Source: JAFGLZ01 sp964622545
Lineage (GTDB): Bacteria > Planctomycetota > Phycisphaerae > UBA1845 > JAFGLZ01
NCBI GenBank assembly: GCA_964622545.1
Contig: CAZUQM010000005.1
Coordinates: 62,001-126,000, forward strand
Direction of reading: 5' to 3'
Length of the DNA: 64,000 nt
Shown in pieces: positions 35,689 through 43,614 of the stretch. The notes beneath the pieces are model-generated. The model had not been told where the DNA came from. It made no database searches and worked only from the letters and a program-made list of their open reading frames with translations. Position numbers and translations under genes: made by a program. Numbering within the stretch: position 1 is the first letter of the stretch; every line of letters begins with the position of its first letter.

Positions 35689-37176
35689 ATGCGATCTCAT
35701 CTCACGCACGTCACGATTCGTCTCGGCATGCCGGCCGTCGCCGCGGTGTGTCTGGTCGCGACGGCCTCGGCCCGAGTCGAGGGGGCGGCCGCGCAGGGAG
35801 CGTCGCGCCCGCCCAATATCATCTACATCATGGCCGACGACCTCGGCTATGGCGACCTCGGCTGCTACGGACAGAAGCAGATCCGCACGCCCCACATCGA
35901 TCGGATGGCCGAGCAGGGCATGCGCTTCACGCAGGCCTACGCGGGCAGCACGGTCTGCGCCCCGTCGCGGTGTTGCTTGATGACGGGCTTCCACACGGGC
36001 CGCGCGCGGATCCGCGGAAACGCACCGGTGCCGCTGCAGCCCGAGGACGTGACGGTGGCCGAGGTGCTCAAACAGGCGGGCTACGTCACGGGCATCGTCG
36101 GCAAGTGGGGCCTGGGCGAGCCCGAGACCACGGGCGTTCCGAACCAACAGGGCTTCGACACGTGGTTCGGCTACCTGAACCAGCGGAACGCGCACAACTA
36201 CTACCCGTACTACCTCTGGCGGAACCAGACGCCGATCGCGCTGACGCACAACCTCCCGGGAGACGAGGTGGCCGACCCGTTGGGCCTGTTCACCCACGAG
36301 GTCGTCAAGCTCCAGAGCCAGCACGACAGCCGCGAGCAGTACAGCCACAATCTGATGACGCGCGAAGCGCTCGGCTTCGTCCGCCGCCATCACGCCAAGC
36401 CGTTCTTCCTCTACCTGGCCTACACGCTGCCGCACGCCAACAACGAACGCGGCCGCGTGGAGAAGGACGGCATGGAGACGCCCGACTACGGCCAGTACAA
36501 GGACAAGGACTGGCCGAACCCGCAAAAGGGTCACGCGGCGATGATCTCACATCTCGACCGCGACGTGGGCAAGCTGATGGCCCTGCTGGTTGAGCTGGGT
36601 ATCGACGGGGACACGATCGTCTTCTTCACCAGCGACAACGGCCCGCACCGCGAGGGCGGCGCGAAGCCCGACTTCTTCGACAGCAACGGCCCGCTCAAGG
36701 GCATCAAGCGCGACCTGTACGAGGGCGGCATCCGCGTGCCGATGATCGTCCGTTGGCCCGGCAAGGTGCGGGCCGGCAGCACGAACGATCACATCTGGGC
36801 GTTCTGGGACTTCCTGCCGACGGCCGCCGAGCTGGCCGGTGCGAAGGCGCCCGACGGCATCGACGGCATCTCGGTCGTGCCGACGCTGCTGGGGCAGGAC
36901 GACCGCCAGAAGCAGCACGCCTATCTCTACTGGGAATTCCACGAAGGCCCGAGCAAACAGGCCATCCGCATGGGCCAGTGGAAGGCCGTTCGCCGGGCGC
37001 CGAGCCGCAAGACCGAGCTCTATGACGTGACCGAGGACATCGGCGAGGAGAATGACCTGGCCGGCTCGCACCCCGAACTCGTCGCCAAGGCCGAGCGGAT
37101 CTTCAAGCACGCCCGGACCGAATCGGAGCGGTGGAAGATCCGAGACGTCACGCGCAAGAAGGGGAGGAAGAAATAG
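35689..37176 (+). CDS. Secreted formylglycine-type sulfatase
   Basis: 495 residues with a signal peptide (residues 1-35). NIIYIMADDLGYGDLGCYG begins the sulfatase domain, CAPSR at residues 90-94 is the formylglycine motif (C-x-P-S-R), GIVGKWGLGEPET contains the active-site Lys, and FFTSDNGPHREGG holds the later metal ligands. C-terminal AVRRAPSRKTELYDVTEDIGEEN is normal. GCAGGAGGTGTCACC precedes the ATG. Together with the 31220 enzyme it points to use of sulfated polysaccharides; the substrate cannot be told. Confidence 0.92.
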   Translation: MRSHLTHVTIRLGMPAVAAVCLVATASARVEGAAAQGASRPPNIIYIMADDLGYGDLGCYGQKQIRTPHIDRMAEQGMRFTQAYAGSTVCAPSRCCLMTGFHTGRARIRGNAPVPLQPEDVTVAEVLKQAGYVTGIVGKWGLGEPETTGVPNQQGFDTWFGYLNQRNAHNYYPYYLWRNQTPIALTHNLPGDEVADPLGLFTHEVVKLQSQHDSREQYSHNLMTREALGFVRRHHAKPFFLYLAYTLPHANNERGRVEKDGMETPDYGQYKDKDWPNPQKGHAAMISHLDRDVGKLMALLVELGIDGDTIVFFTSDNGPHREGGAKPDFFDSNGPLKGIKRDLYEGGIRVPMIVRWPGKVRAGSTNDHIWAFWDFLPTAAELAGAKAPDGIDGISVVPTLLGQDDRQKQHAYLYWEFHEGPSKQAIRMGQWKAVRRAPSRKTELYDVTEDIGEENDLAGSHPELVAKAERIFKHARTESERWKIRDVTRKKGRKK

Positions 37177-37334
37177 GAAGCGCGTTCGACTCACAACGAG
37201 CGATGCGGGCACATTGCCGTCGGCACCGCCACGTGCAACGAAGGTACAGGCACGTGAGGACGCGCCCTGCCTTCGCTGCCTTTCACGAGGCCTCACACAC
37301 GACAGCGGAACACATTGCTGCCGCCGGGCGGAGA

Positions 37335-37550
37335 CTACTCCTCGAGTTCGGAACAGTCGATCGGCTCACCGTTGCGGTAGCACTGCGTGGTGGTCGTGGT
37401 CGGCGTGGTCACGCGGCCGGCCACGAACCCGGCGCCGAACAGGCCCCCGCCGCCAAGCAGCCACTCCTCAACGCAGCCCGTCGACGTCGTCAGCGCCACC
37501 AGAAGCAGCAGGGAGCCCAGAATACGAGAGAGCCGTTTCCGCATCGTCAT
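37335..37550 (-). CDS. Small lipoprotein
   Basis: 71 residues: signal peptide with lipobox TSTGC (Cys at about residue 26), a Gly-rich WLLGGGGLFGAGFVAGR segment that looks membrane-associated, a Thr stretch (TTPTTTTT), and an acidic tail with two Cys. GGAGTAACAACG precedes the ATG. It lies downstream of the repeat-rich protein gene on the same strand, separated by a nested hairpin. A structurally similar N-terminus (lipobox then WLWPFG) appears in the lipoprotein at 61310. Function unknown. Confidence 0.6.
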   Translation of the reverse strand: MTMRKRLSRILGSLLLLVALTTSTGCVEEWLLGGGGLFGAGFVAGRVTTPTTTTTQCYRNGEPIDCSELEE

Positions 37551-37568
37551 CGTTGTTACTCCGTCTGG

Positions 37569-37617
37569 CCCAGTTGCCCCAAGTGGGATCCGTGTAGCCC
37601 ACCTGTCCTCAACTGGG
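37569..37617. terminator. Nested hairpin upstream of the small lipoprotein gene
   Basis: Outer stem CCCAGTTG (37569-37576) with CAACTGGG (37610-37617); inner stem GTGGG (37583-37587) with CCCAC (37598-37602). It lies between two minus-strand genes and is a likely terminator for the 37681 gene. Confidence 0.5.
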
Positions 37618-37680
37618 TGAGTCTTTCGGCCACAGTCTCATGCGGCCGTGCCACATGATTCCAATCCTGTTGGTCTCCAC

Positions 37681-39921
37681 CTACCGGTTCGGACCGCGCC
37701 CCAGGCGTCGGCGGCCGGTCACCAGGCCCCCGGCCAGCAGGAGCAAGCCGCCCATCGGCGCCAGGCCGCTCGGCGTACAGAACGGTGCAGGAGCGGTTGT
37801 CGTCACGATCCGATCGACAACATCCTCGGCCGTCACCTCGGCCTGGTCTTGGGCCTCGACCGGCGTGGCCTGCTCGTCGCAGGCGGCGTTGGCCGTCATC
37901 GTCACCTTGCCGGCGGTGGTGGGCTTGACGACCAGCTCGACGTTCACTTCCTCACCCGCGTCGACGCTGGCGACGCGAATCGTCACCACGGCGTCGGCCA
38001 CCGTGATGTCGTCCGGCGTGGTCTGCTCCGTCGGCGAGCCGCTCAGGATACGGGCCGAAACGAACTCGACGTTCTCCGGCAAGGGGACGTTGACGACCAC
38101 GTCGCTCGCGCCGCCCGTGCCCGAGTTCTGCACACGCACCATGAACGTCAGGTTCTGGCCCACACCGGTTGTGCCGCCGTCGTTCGGATTGTTGGGATCG
38201 TCCGCCGGCTCGTTCGGGTCGGCGGGATCGTTCGGATCCTCTCCGGCCGACGCCTCGATCGTCACTGATAGGTTCGGCTCGTTGGCCGTATTCTCGTTCT
38301 CGGTCGTGAACGTCTTGTCCGATCCGTAGCTCGTGCCTTCGCTATTGGTCGCGTAGGCACGGACGTGGTACGTCGTGCCGGGTGACAGCCCCGTGAGGCT
38401 GCTCGTGAACGCCCCTGTCCCCGTGCCGTCGGTCGTCTTGCTGTCCGCCGTGGTGGGGTTCGATGACGTGCTCCAGCACACTCCCCGTGCCGTGACGCTC
38501 GCACCGCCGTCATCCGTCACATTGCCGCCGCTGCTCGCGCTCGTATCCGTCACGCCGCTCGCCGCCGTCGTCGTCACGGTCGGCGCCGAGTTCGACGACG
38601 TCGTGAATGTCCTCACCTGGCCATAGCTCGTGCCCCTGGTGTTCGTCGCATAGGCGCGTACATAGTAGGTGGTTCCGAGCGACAACCCGGTGATGCTGCT
38701 CGTGAACGTGCCCGTGCCCGTGCCGTCGGTGGTCTTACTGTCGGAGGTCGTCGGGTTCGATGACGTGCTCCAACAAACGCCCCGCGCCGTCACCGACTCA
38801 CCACCGTCGGAGACGACCTCGCCCCCACATGTTGCCGACGTGCCGGTAACGTTCGAAACGGCATCCGTATCCACAGAAGGCGCCTGCGTGATTTCGCCCT
38901 CATAGACCGTGGCGAAGACCTGACCACCGGTCTCGTACACGGCCACGATATCGCCATAGCGCGGGTTCAGACCGAGACTCAGGTAGTCTGCCGTCGCGAT
39001 GGTCACGGCCGTGCCGAACGTGGCCCCGTTGTCCTCGCTGATGGCGTATTTGACGTCGCTGCCCGAGACATAGCCGTCAATCACATTGGAGTAGGCATCG
39101 ACGGCCAGCGTCCGCCCCTGGCTGATGGTCGTATTGCCGAACGTCAATGTGGTGGGCGAGTAGTCGGAGACGTCGATCCGATACGCGTCTGTGCCGGTGC
39201 CCGAGGTGTACAGAAAGACACCGCCGCCGGTCGAGGCCAGCACCGTTGTTGAGAAGTAGATCGTACCGCCCGGGGTCTCCGGACCGGTGAAGCTGGCTCC
39301 GTGATCCGTGCTCTTGAAAATGTAGAGGGTGGGATCGTCCGTCTGGACATAGACATTACCCGTCGCCTTGTCCACATGCACGTCGGCAAACATACGACCC
39401 GTGTCCACCGACGTTGTGCTGAACGCGCCTGACCCATTGTTGCTGTTTCTAAAGAGAGTTTGGCCGCTCTTGTTGATGATGTAAACGTAGGGCGCGTCCA
39501 CGGCCATATGCACCGTGCCACTGGCGGTACCGAGATTGCTCGCCGCGCTGTAGGTTTGTCCATTGTCGGCACTACGAGAGTAATAGACGCTCCCACCCGA
39601 GCCCCAGGCGACATGCACCACGCCGTTAACATCGACTGCAATCTCAGCCTCAGCGTTCGTCGTGTCGACCTGAACGGGCGCTTCGAAGCTCTGGCCTCGA
39701 TTCGTGCTTCGCGCGACGTAGATGCCGTTCGGGTTTCGGAACAGGACGTAGATGATGCCGTTGGGATCGACGGCCACGTTGCGGCTGGTGTTCGGGTAGG
39801 CGATCGTGTTCGACGTGCCGCTGTCGGAGACAAGAACGTCCGAATATAGGACCGCGCCTTCGACCAGCGTGCAGGCGACCAAGACGGCCAATACAGCGTT
39901 TATCACATGTCGGGTTGGCAT
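37681..39921 (-). CDS. Large secreted surface protein: propeller, Fn3-like repeats, DUF11 domain, C-terminal sorting tail
   Basis: 746 residues. A signal peptide is followed by a sialidase-like beta-propeller (repeated SxDxGxxF strands, residues ~35-340), two near-identical Fn3-like repeats (residues ~355-545, each with ARGVCWSTSSNPTT), a DUF11-type domain (NLTFMVRVQNSGTGG) and, after a Thr-rich stretch, a tail with one hydrophobic segment (GGLLLLAGGLVTG) and RRR. This last part resembles a CTERM-style sorting signal that anchors proteins in the envelope. AGATCCGT precedes the ATG. A surface adhesin or sensor role is inferred; no catalytic motif is seen. Confidence 0.75.
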   Translation of the reverse strand: MPTRHVINAVLAVLVACTLVEGAVLYSDVLVSDSGTSNTIAYPNTSRNVAVDPNGIIYVLFRNPNGIYVARSTNRGQSFEAPVQVDTTNAEAEIAVDVNGVVHVAWGSGGSVYYSRSADNGQTYSAASNLGTASGTVHMAVDAPYVYIINKSGQTLFRNSNNGSGAFSTTSVDTGRMFADVHVDKATGNVYVQTDDPTLYIFKSTDHGASFTGPETPGGTIYFSTTVLASTGGGVFLYTSGTGTDAYRIDVSDYSPTTLTFGNTTISQGRTLAVDAYSNVIDGYVSGSDVKYAISEDNGATFGTAVTIATADYLSLGLNPRYGDIVAVYETGGQVFATVYEGEITQAPSVDTDAVSNVTGTSATCGGEVVSDGGESVTARGVCWSTSSNPTTSDSKTTDGTGTGTFTSSITGLSLGTTYYVRAYATNTRGTSYGQVRTFTTSSNSAPTVTTTAASGVTDTSASSGGNVTDDGGASVTARGVCWSTSSNPTTADSKTTDGTGTGAFTSSLTGLSPGTTYHVRAYATNSEGTSYGSDKTFTTENENTANEPNLSVTIEASAGEDPNDPADPNEPADDPNNPNDGGTTGVGQNLTFMVRVQNSGTGGASDVVVNVPLPENVEFVSARILSGSPTEQTTPDDITVADAVVTIRVASVDAGEEVNVELVVKPTTAGKVTMTANAACDEQATPVEAQDQAEVTAEDVVDRIVTTTAPAPFCTPSGLAPMGGLLLLAGGLVTGRRRLGRGPNR

Positions 39922-40069
39922 TACGGATCTCCATGAATCCTTGCGTTTGGGACGAGGCCCCCGCGGCGTTCGGCATCCGCTGAGACCACTGAGGTGGCCT
40001 TCAATCGTATCCTCAACATCCCTCGGCCCGTCGGGTTTGAAGAAGACTGCCCAAGTGAGGCTTGCCCCG

Positions 40070-40106
40070 TGCGCGGAGACCGTGAAAAATCGCGGTCCCG
40101 CCGATC
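40070..40106 (+). promoter_or_regulatory. Upstream element B (shared with 28160-28195)
   Basis: Contains GAAAAATCGCGGTCCCGCC followed by GATC, about 115 bases before the 40220 start. It matches element A except for a short indel. It lies in a 298-base divergent spacer that otherwise has no gene. Confidence 0.4.
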
Positions 40107-40219
40107 GCCAGTCTTTCGGTCATCGGTTTCAGAAGCGCGGTTCTTTACCGGGTTTTCCCCTTAGACTGCTTGGCCAGATACCGATAGACTCGATCACCAC
40201 ACCAATAGGAGTGACGATT

Positions 40220-41026
40220 ATGGGATCAAGACAAAAGGCGAACACAGCGTGTCTCTGGCCTTTGGCCCTGCCATGCCTGTGGTTGCTTGCCAACGCCGCA
40301 CCCGGCGTAGCCGAAGAGGTTGTCTGCGAAGGCACCTATAGCTCGCACCTCCAGGGCATGTGCTCCGACGGCAAGGGGCATCTCTACTGGTCGTTCACGC
40401 GCGACCTGATTAAGACCGACATGCGCGGCAAGCGACTTAAGCACATCAGCGTGAAGAGCCACCATGGCGACCTGGCCTACCGCGACGGTAAGCTCTACGT
40501 GGCCGTCAACTACGGCAAGTTCAACGAAGAGCCCGGACAGGCCGACTCGTGGATCATCGTCTACGACGCCGGCGACCTGTCGCTGGTCTCGAAGCACAAG
40601 GCGCCCGAGCTGGTGCACGGGGCGGGCGGCATGGCCTATCACGACGGTCGGTTCATCGTCGTCGGGGGCCTGCCCAAGACGCACAAGCGGAACTACCTGT
40701 ATGAATACGACACCGACCTGACGTTCGTAAGGCGGCACGTCCTGCCGAGCGGGTACACGCTGCTGGGCATTCAGACCGCCAGCTACGCTCATGGGGCGTG
40801 GTGGTTCGGATGCTACGGCGGCAAGCTTCTCAAGGCCGACGACAAGCTCAAGCTCGTCGGCAAGGTTGACTTCGACGGCAGCTATGGCATTGTGCCGCTC
40901 GGGAAAGACCGCGTGCTCGTCGGTCGCTGCTTCGACAAGAGTCGCCGGGGCAAGGCCGTCCACGCGAAGGTGCATCCGAAGAAGGGCATCGTGCTGGACA
41001 GAAACGCATCACCCTCGCCGAAATGA
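40220..41026 (+). CDS. Secreted beta-propeller-like protein
   Basis: 268 residues. Signal peptide with TACLWPLALPCLW and ANAAPGVA. The rest is a series of propeller-type blades: GHLYWSFTRDLIKTD, KLYVAVNYGKFNE, WIIVYDAGDLSLV and HDGRFIVVGGLPKT. No catalytic signature. The family is common in planctomycete secretomes but uncharacterised. A ribosome site TAGGAG 6-8 bases before the ATG fixes the start; a long upstream in-frame extension would have no site. It is followed by an FGE-like lipoprotein gene 60 bases later. Confidence 0.7.
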   Translation: MGSRQKANTACLWPLALPCLWLLANAAPGVAEEVVCEGTYSSHLQGMCSDGKGHLYWSFTRDLIKTDMRGKRLKHISVKSHHGDLAYRDGKLYVAVNYGKFNEEPGQADSWIIVYDAGDLSLVSKHKAPELVHGAGGMAYHDGRFIVVGGLPKTHKRNYLYEYDTDLTFVRRHVLPSGYTLLGIQTASYAHGAWWFGCYGGKLLKADDKLKLVGKVDFDGSYGIVPLGKDRVLVGRCFDKSRRGKAVHAKVHPKKGIVLDRNASPSPK

Positions 41027-41086
41027 TGACGTCGCCGGTTTGTGGTAAGGTCTAGGCGGTATGCCGCACGTTTCGGAGCATCGCCC

Positions 41087-42247
41087 ATGAAGACCTTCTC
41101 CTTTGCGGTCCTATTCGCGTTCACGGCCGGTTGCCTCAGCGCCGTCCAGGCCGGGCAGTCCAAGCAAAGGTCGGTCAAGAAGGCCACGGACAGAACGACC
41201 ACCCGATCCGCGCCCCAGCCGACATCCAAAGCGACGCCCGCGGCCAAGGCCAAGCGTGGGCAAAACCGCAAGCCGGCGCGTGCGGCTGCGTCAAAGGCCA
41301 AGCCGATGACCACGTCCGAGGCCAAACCGGCCAAGTCCAAGCGGGCTCCTTCTCCGGCTCCAAAGGCCAAGGCAGCCGTATCGACCACCAAGGCGAAGCC
41401 CGCCCCGACGCGTGCCGCGGGCAAACCTCGCAAAGCGGCCCAGCCGCCGCCGTCGGGCAAGGGTTGGGCGAAGGTCGTCAAGGCGCCGACGTCGATGACC
41501 ACGACCAAGGGCGTGCGCAAGGTGCCCGTGCGGACGTACGTCAACAGCGTGGGGATGCGGTTCGTGTGGATTCCGCCGGGTGCGTTCACGATGGGCTCGC
41601 CCGAGGCCGAGCCGGGTCGCCATGAGGATGAGTCGCCCCATCGCGTCGAGATCACCAAGGGCTTCTTCCTGTCCACCACGGAAGTCACGGTGGATCAGTG
41701 GAAGCAGTGTCTCAAGAAATCAGGACACGATTGGGGCCGCGCGGCGATCCTCGCGCTGACCTCGCCGACGGACGAGCACCCGGCCGCCCATGTGAGCTGG
41801 GAGGAGGCCGCGGCCTTCTGTGCGTGGCTCAGCAAGGCCGACCAGGGCACGTACCGGTTGCCGACCGAGGCCGAGTGGGAGTTCGCCTGCCGTGCCGGCT
41901 CCGACACGGCCTTCGCCTGGGGCCCCGAGCCCGATGAGAAGCTGATGGCGTGCGACACCAAGAGCGCCTCGGCCGAGCCGGTCGGTTCGTATCCGGCGAA
42001 TCGGTGGGGCCTGTACGATATGCACGGAAATGTGTGGGAGTGGTGCCGCGACTGGTATGATCGCAACGCCTACGCAGACCACGCCCCGAAGGACCCCACC
42101 GGACCGGAGTCGGGCGACGCCCGCGTGATCCGCGGCGGCTCGTGGCAGGACACGGCCGCGTATTGCCGAGCGGCCAACCGCAGCGGCCGCTGGCCGACGG
42201 AGCGCTACGAGGATCTGGGGTTCCGTGTCGTCCGCGTCGCCGAATAG
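41087..42247 (+). CDS. FGE/SUMF1-like lipoprotein lacking one catalytic cysteine
   Basis: 386 residues. Signal peptide with lipobox TAGC (Cys16), a Lys/Ala/Pro-rich spacer (residues ~25-130), then a SUMF1/FGE-like domain: MRFVWIPPGAFTMGSP, STTEVTVDQWKQC, YRLPTEAEWEFACRAG and DMHGNVWEW are its hallmarks. In true formylglycine-generating enzyme the active-site copper cysteines lie in a C-x4-C pair after GGS. Here the segment reads GGSWQDTAAYC, so the first cysteine is Asp and only one remains. It is therefore unlikely to be the FGE for the local sulfatases. A lectin-like or binding role, as in many SUMF1-fold proteins, is inferred. Confidence 0.8.
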   Translation: MKTFSFAVLFAFTAGCLSAVQAGQSKQRSVKKATDRTTTRSAPQPTSKATPAAKAKRGQNRKPARAAASKAKPMTTSEAKPAKSKRAPSPAPKAKAAVSTTKAKPAPTRAAGKPRKAAQPPPSGKGWAKVVKAPTSMTTTKGVRKVPVRTYVNSVGMRFVWIPPGAFTMGSPEAEPGRHEDESPHRVEITKGFFLSTTEVTVDQWKQCLKKSGHDWGRAAILALTSPTDEHPAAHVSWEEAAAFCAWLSKADQGTYRLPTEAEWEFACRAGSDTAFAWGPEPDEKLMACDTKSASAEPVGSYPANRWGLYDMHGNVWEWCRDWYDRNAYADHAPKDPTGPESGDARVIRGGSWQDTAAYCRAANRSGRWPTERYEDLGFRVVRVAE

Positions 42248-42291
42248 GCGCACTCGCTTGACACAGCACGGCGCGGCCGCGGGAGATCCCT

Positions 42292-42353
42292 GAGGGCGGC
42301 CCATGGCTTCTGCCGTGGGGATGCGAATCCCCGATCGAGTTCGCATCCCCCAC
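42292..42353. repeat. Dispersed palindromic repeat, copy 3, with long hairpin
   Basis: GGGCGGCCCATGGCTTC and CCGTGGGG match copy 2 read on the other strand. Its tail forms a strong hairpin: GGGGATGCGAA (42317-42327) pairs with TTCGCATCCCC (42340-42350) around a 12-base loop. It may end transcription from the FGE-like gene. Confidence 0.65.
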
Positions 42354-42422
42354 CTCGCGGAAGGCGAACCGCCCAAGTTCCGGCGACAGTCCGGGTAGTC
42401 CTGCAGAGAGCTCGGATGCCTC

Positions 42423-43421
42423 GTGTCAGACTTCGATACCCATACCGTCAACAAGCATGACCGATACCATGACCAGCTTAGGCCGGGATCGTGCCCCGCT
42501 TGCGGCGGGTCCGGGGGCAAACCCCAACGCGTTGTCCGGGCTGGACTGATCGCGACCTGCCGAAACTGCGGCAGCCTCTTCCGCACCCCGCAGCCCACCG
42601 AGGATGAGCTCAACGGCATCTACGACGAGGCGTACTATCACCCCTGGGGCGTCGACCGCGACGAGACGATCGCCGAGCAAACCAAGCGGACGACCTTCGC
42701 GCGCCTGCTCGAACGCGTCGAGGATCTGCTGCCGAAGACGGCCGAGTCGTCGCCGCGGCTGCTGGACGTGGGCGCGGCTACCGGGCTGCTGCTCGTCGAG
42801 GCCCGTCGGCGCGGCTGGGAACCACACGCGGTGGAGATCAACGACTATGCCGTCGAGGTGCTGCGCGAGCGGATCGGTCCCGATCGGGTTCATGCCGGAC
42901 CCCTGACGACGTGCGAGTTCCCCGACGGATCGTTCGACGCGATCACGATGACGGACCTGCTCGAGCACGTGCTCGACATCGACGCGGCACTGACTCAGGC
43001 AAGACGTCTCCTGCGTCCAGGGGGCGTGCTCTGCATCACCACGCCCGACGCCGACTCGATGTCGCGCCGGCTGATGGGGCGGCGGTGGCTGCACCTCAAG
43101 GCCGAGCACGTGGTGTGCTTCTCGCGGCAAGGCGTTCGGATCGCGCTGGATCGCTCCGGTTTCGACGCCGTGCGGATCGGGGCCCATACGAAGCACCTGT
43201 CGGTCGCCTATGCCGCCGGCCAGATGCGTACGTTCCGGCACTGGCTGTTGACGCCTGTGGTGTGCGGGCTGGAGCGTTTGCTGCCGCGATCGCTCGCCCG
43301 CCGGCCCGTCGGGCTGCGCTGCGGCGAGATGCTGGTCACCGCACGGCGACCGGATGAGACGTCGCCGTCTCAGAGCGAACCGATCCCGACACACAAGGCG
43401 GCATCGTCTCGGCCCGACTGA
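42423..43421 (+). CDS. Class I SAM methyltransferase with N-terminal zinc ribbon, second cassette
   Basis: 332 residues. Zinc-ribbon pairs CPAC (Cys24, Cys27) and CRNC (Cys46, Cys49) precede a Rossmann domain with LLDVGAATGLLL (SAM motif I), DLLEHVLDID and LRPGGVLCITTPDAD (post-motif II). It belongs to the same general family as the 3771 gene and begins the second glycan cassette. GTG is the start; no ATG fits the frame. The sequence downstream of the SAM domain (SRQGVRIALDRSGFD) is typical of sugar- or lipid-associated methyltransferases. Substrate unknown. Confidence 0.82.
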   Translation: MSDFDTHTVNKHDRYHDQLRPGSCPACGGSGGKPQRVVRAGLIATCRNCGSLFRTPQPTEDELNGIYDEAYYHPWGVDRDETIAEQTKRTTFARLLERVEDLLPKTAESSPRLLDVGAATGLLLVEARRRGWEPHAVEINDYAVEVLRERIGPDRVHAGPLTTCEFPDGSFDAITMTDLLEHVLDIDAALTQARRLLRPGGVLCITTPDADSMSRRLMGRRWLHLKAEHVVCFSRQGVRIALDRSGFDAVRIGAHTKHLSVAYAAGQMRTFRHWLLTPVVCGLERLLPRSLARRPVGLRCGEMLVTARRPDETSPSQSEPIPTHKAASSRPD

Positions 43422-43614
43422 GCTTTGGCCCGAAGGATGATAAGCAGCACAGCTCCCCAACGGACGCTGCCCTCATTGCAGAGGCTCGGCCAGCGACCCG
43501 CTTCTGAGCGCCGGTTCGCTCCCACCCCCGAAGCCGGTGACTTGGCACGTCGCGTTTGATACCGTGGGATCGCGGGCGCGAGCCGGACCCGGTCGTCCGC
43601 AGCGAGGGTGCGTC

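Noticed and set aside
35662..36534. Minus-strand frame within the second sulfatase gene
   Set aside because: The plus-strand sulfatase has CAPSR, a signal peptide and a strong ribosome site; the reverse frame shows no domain.
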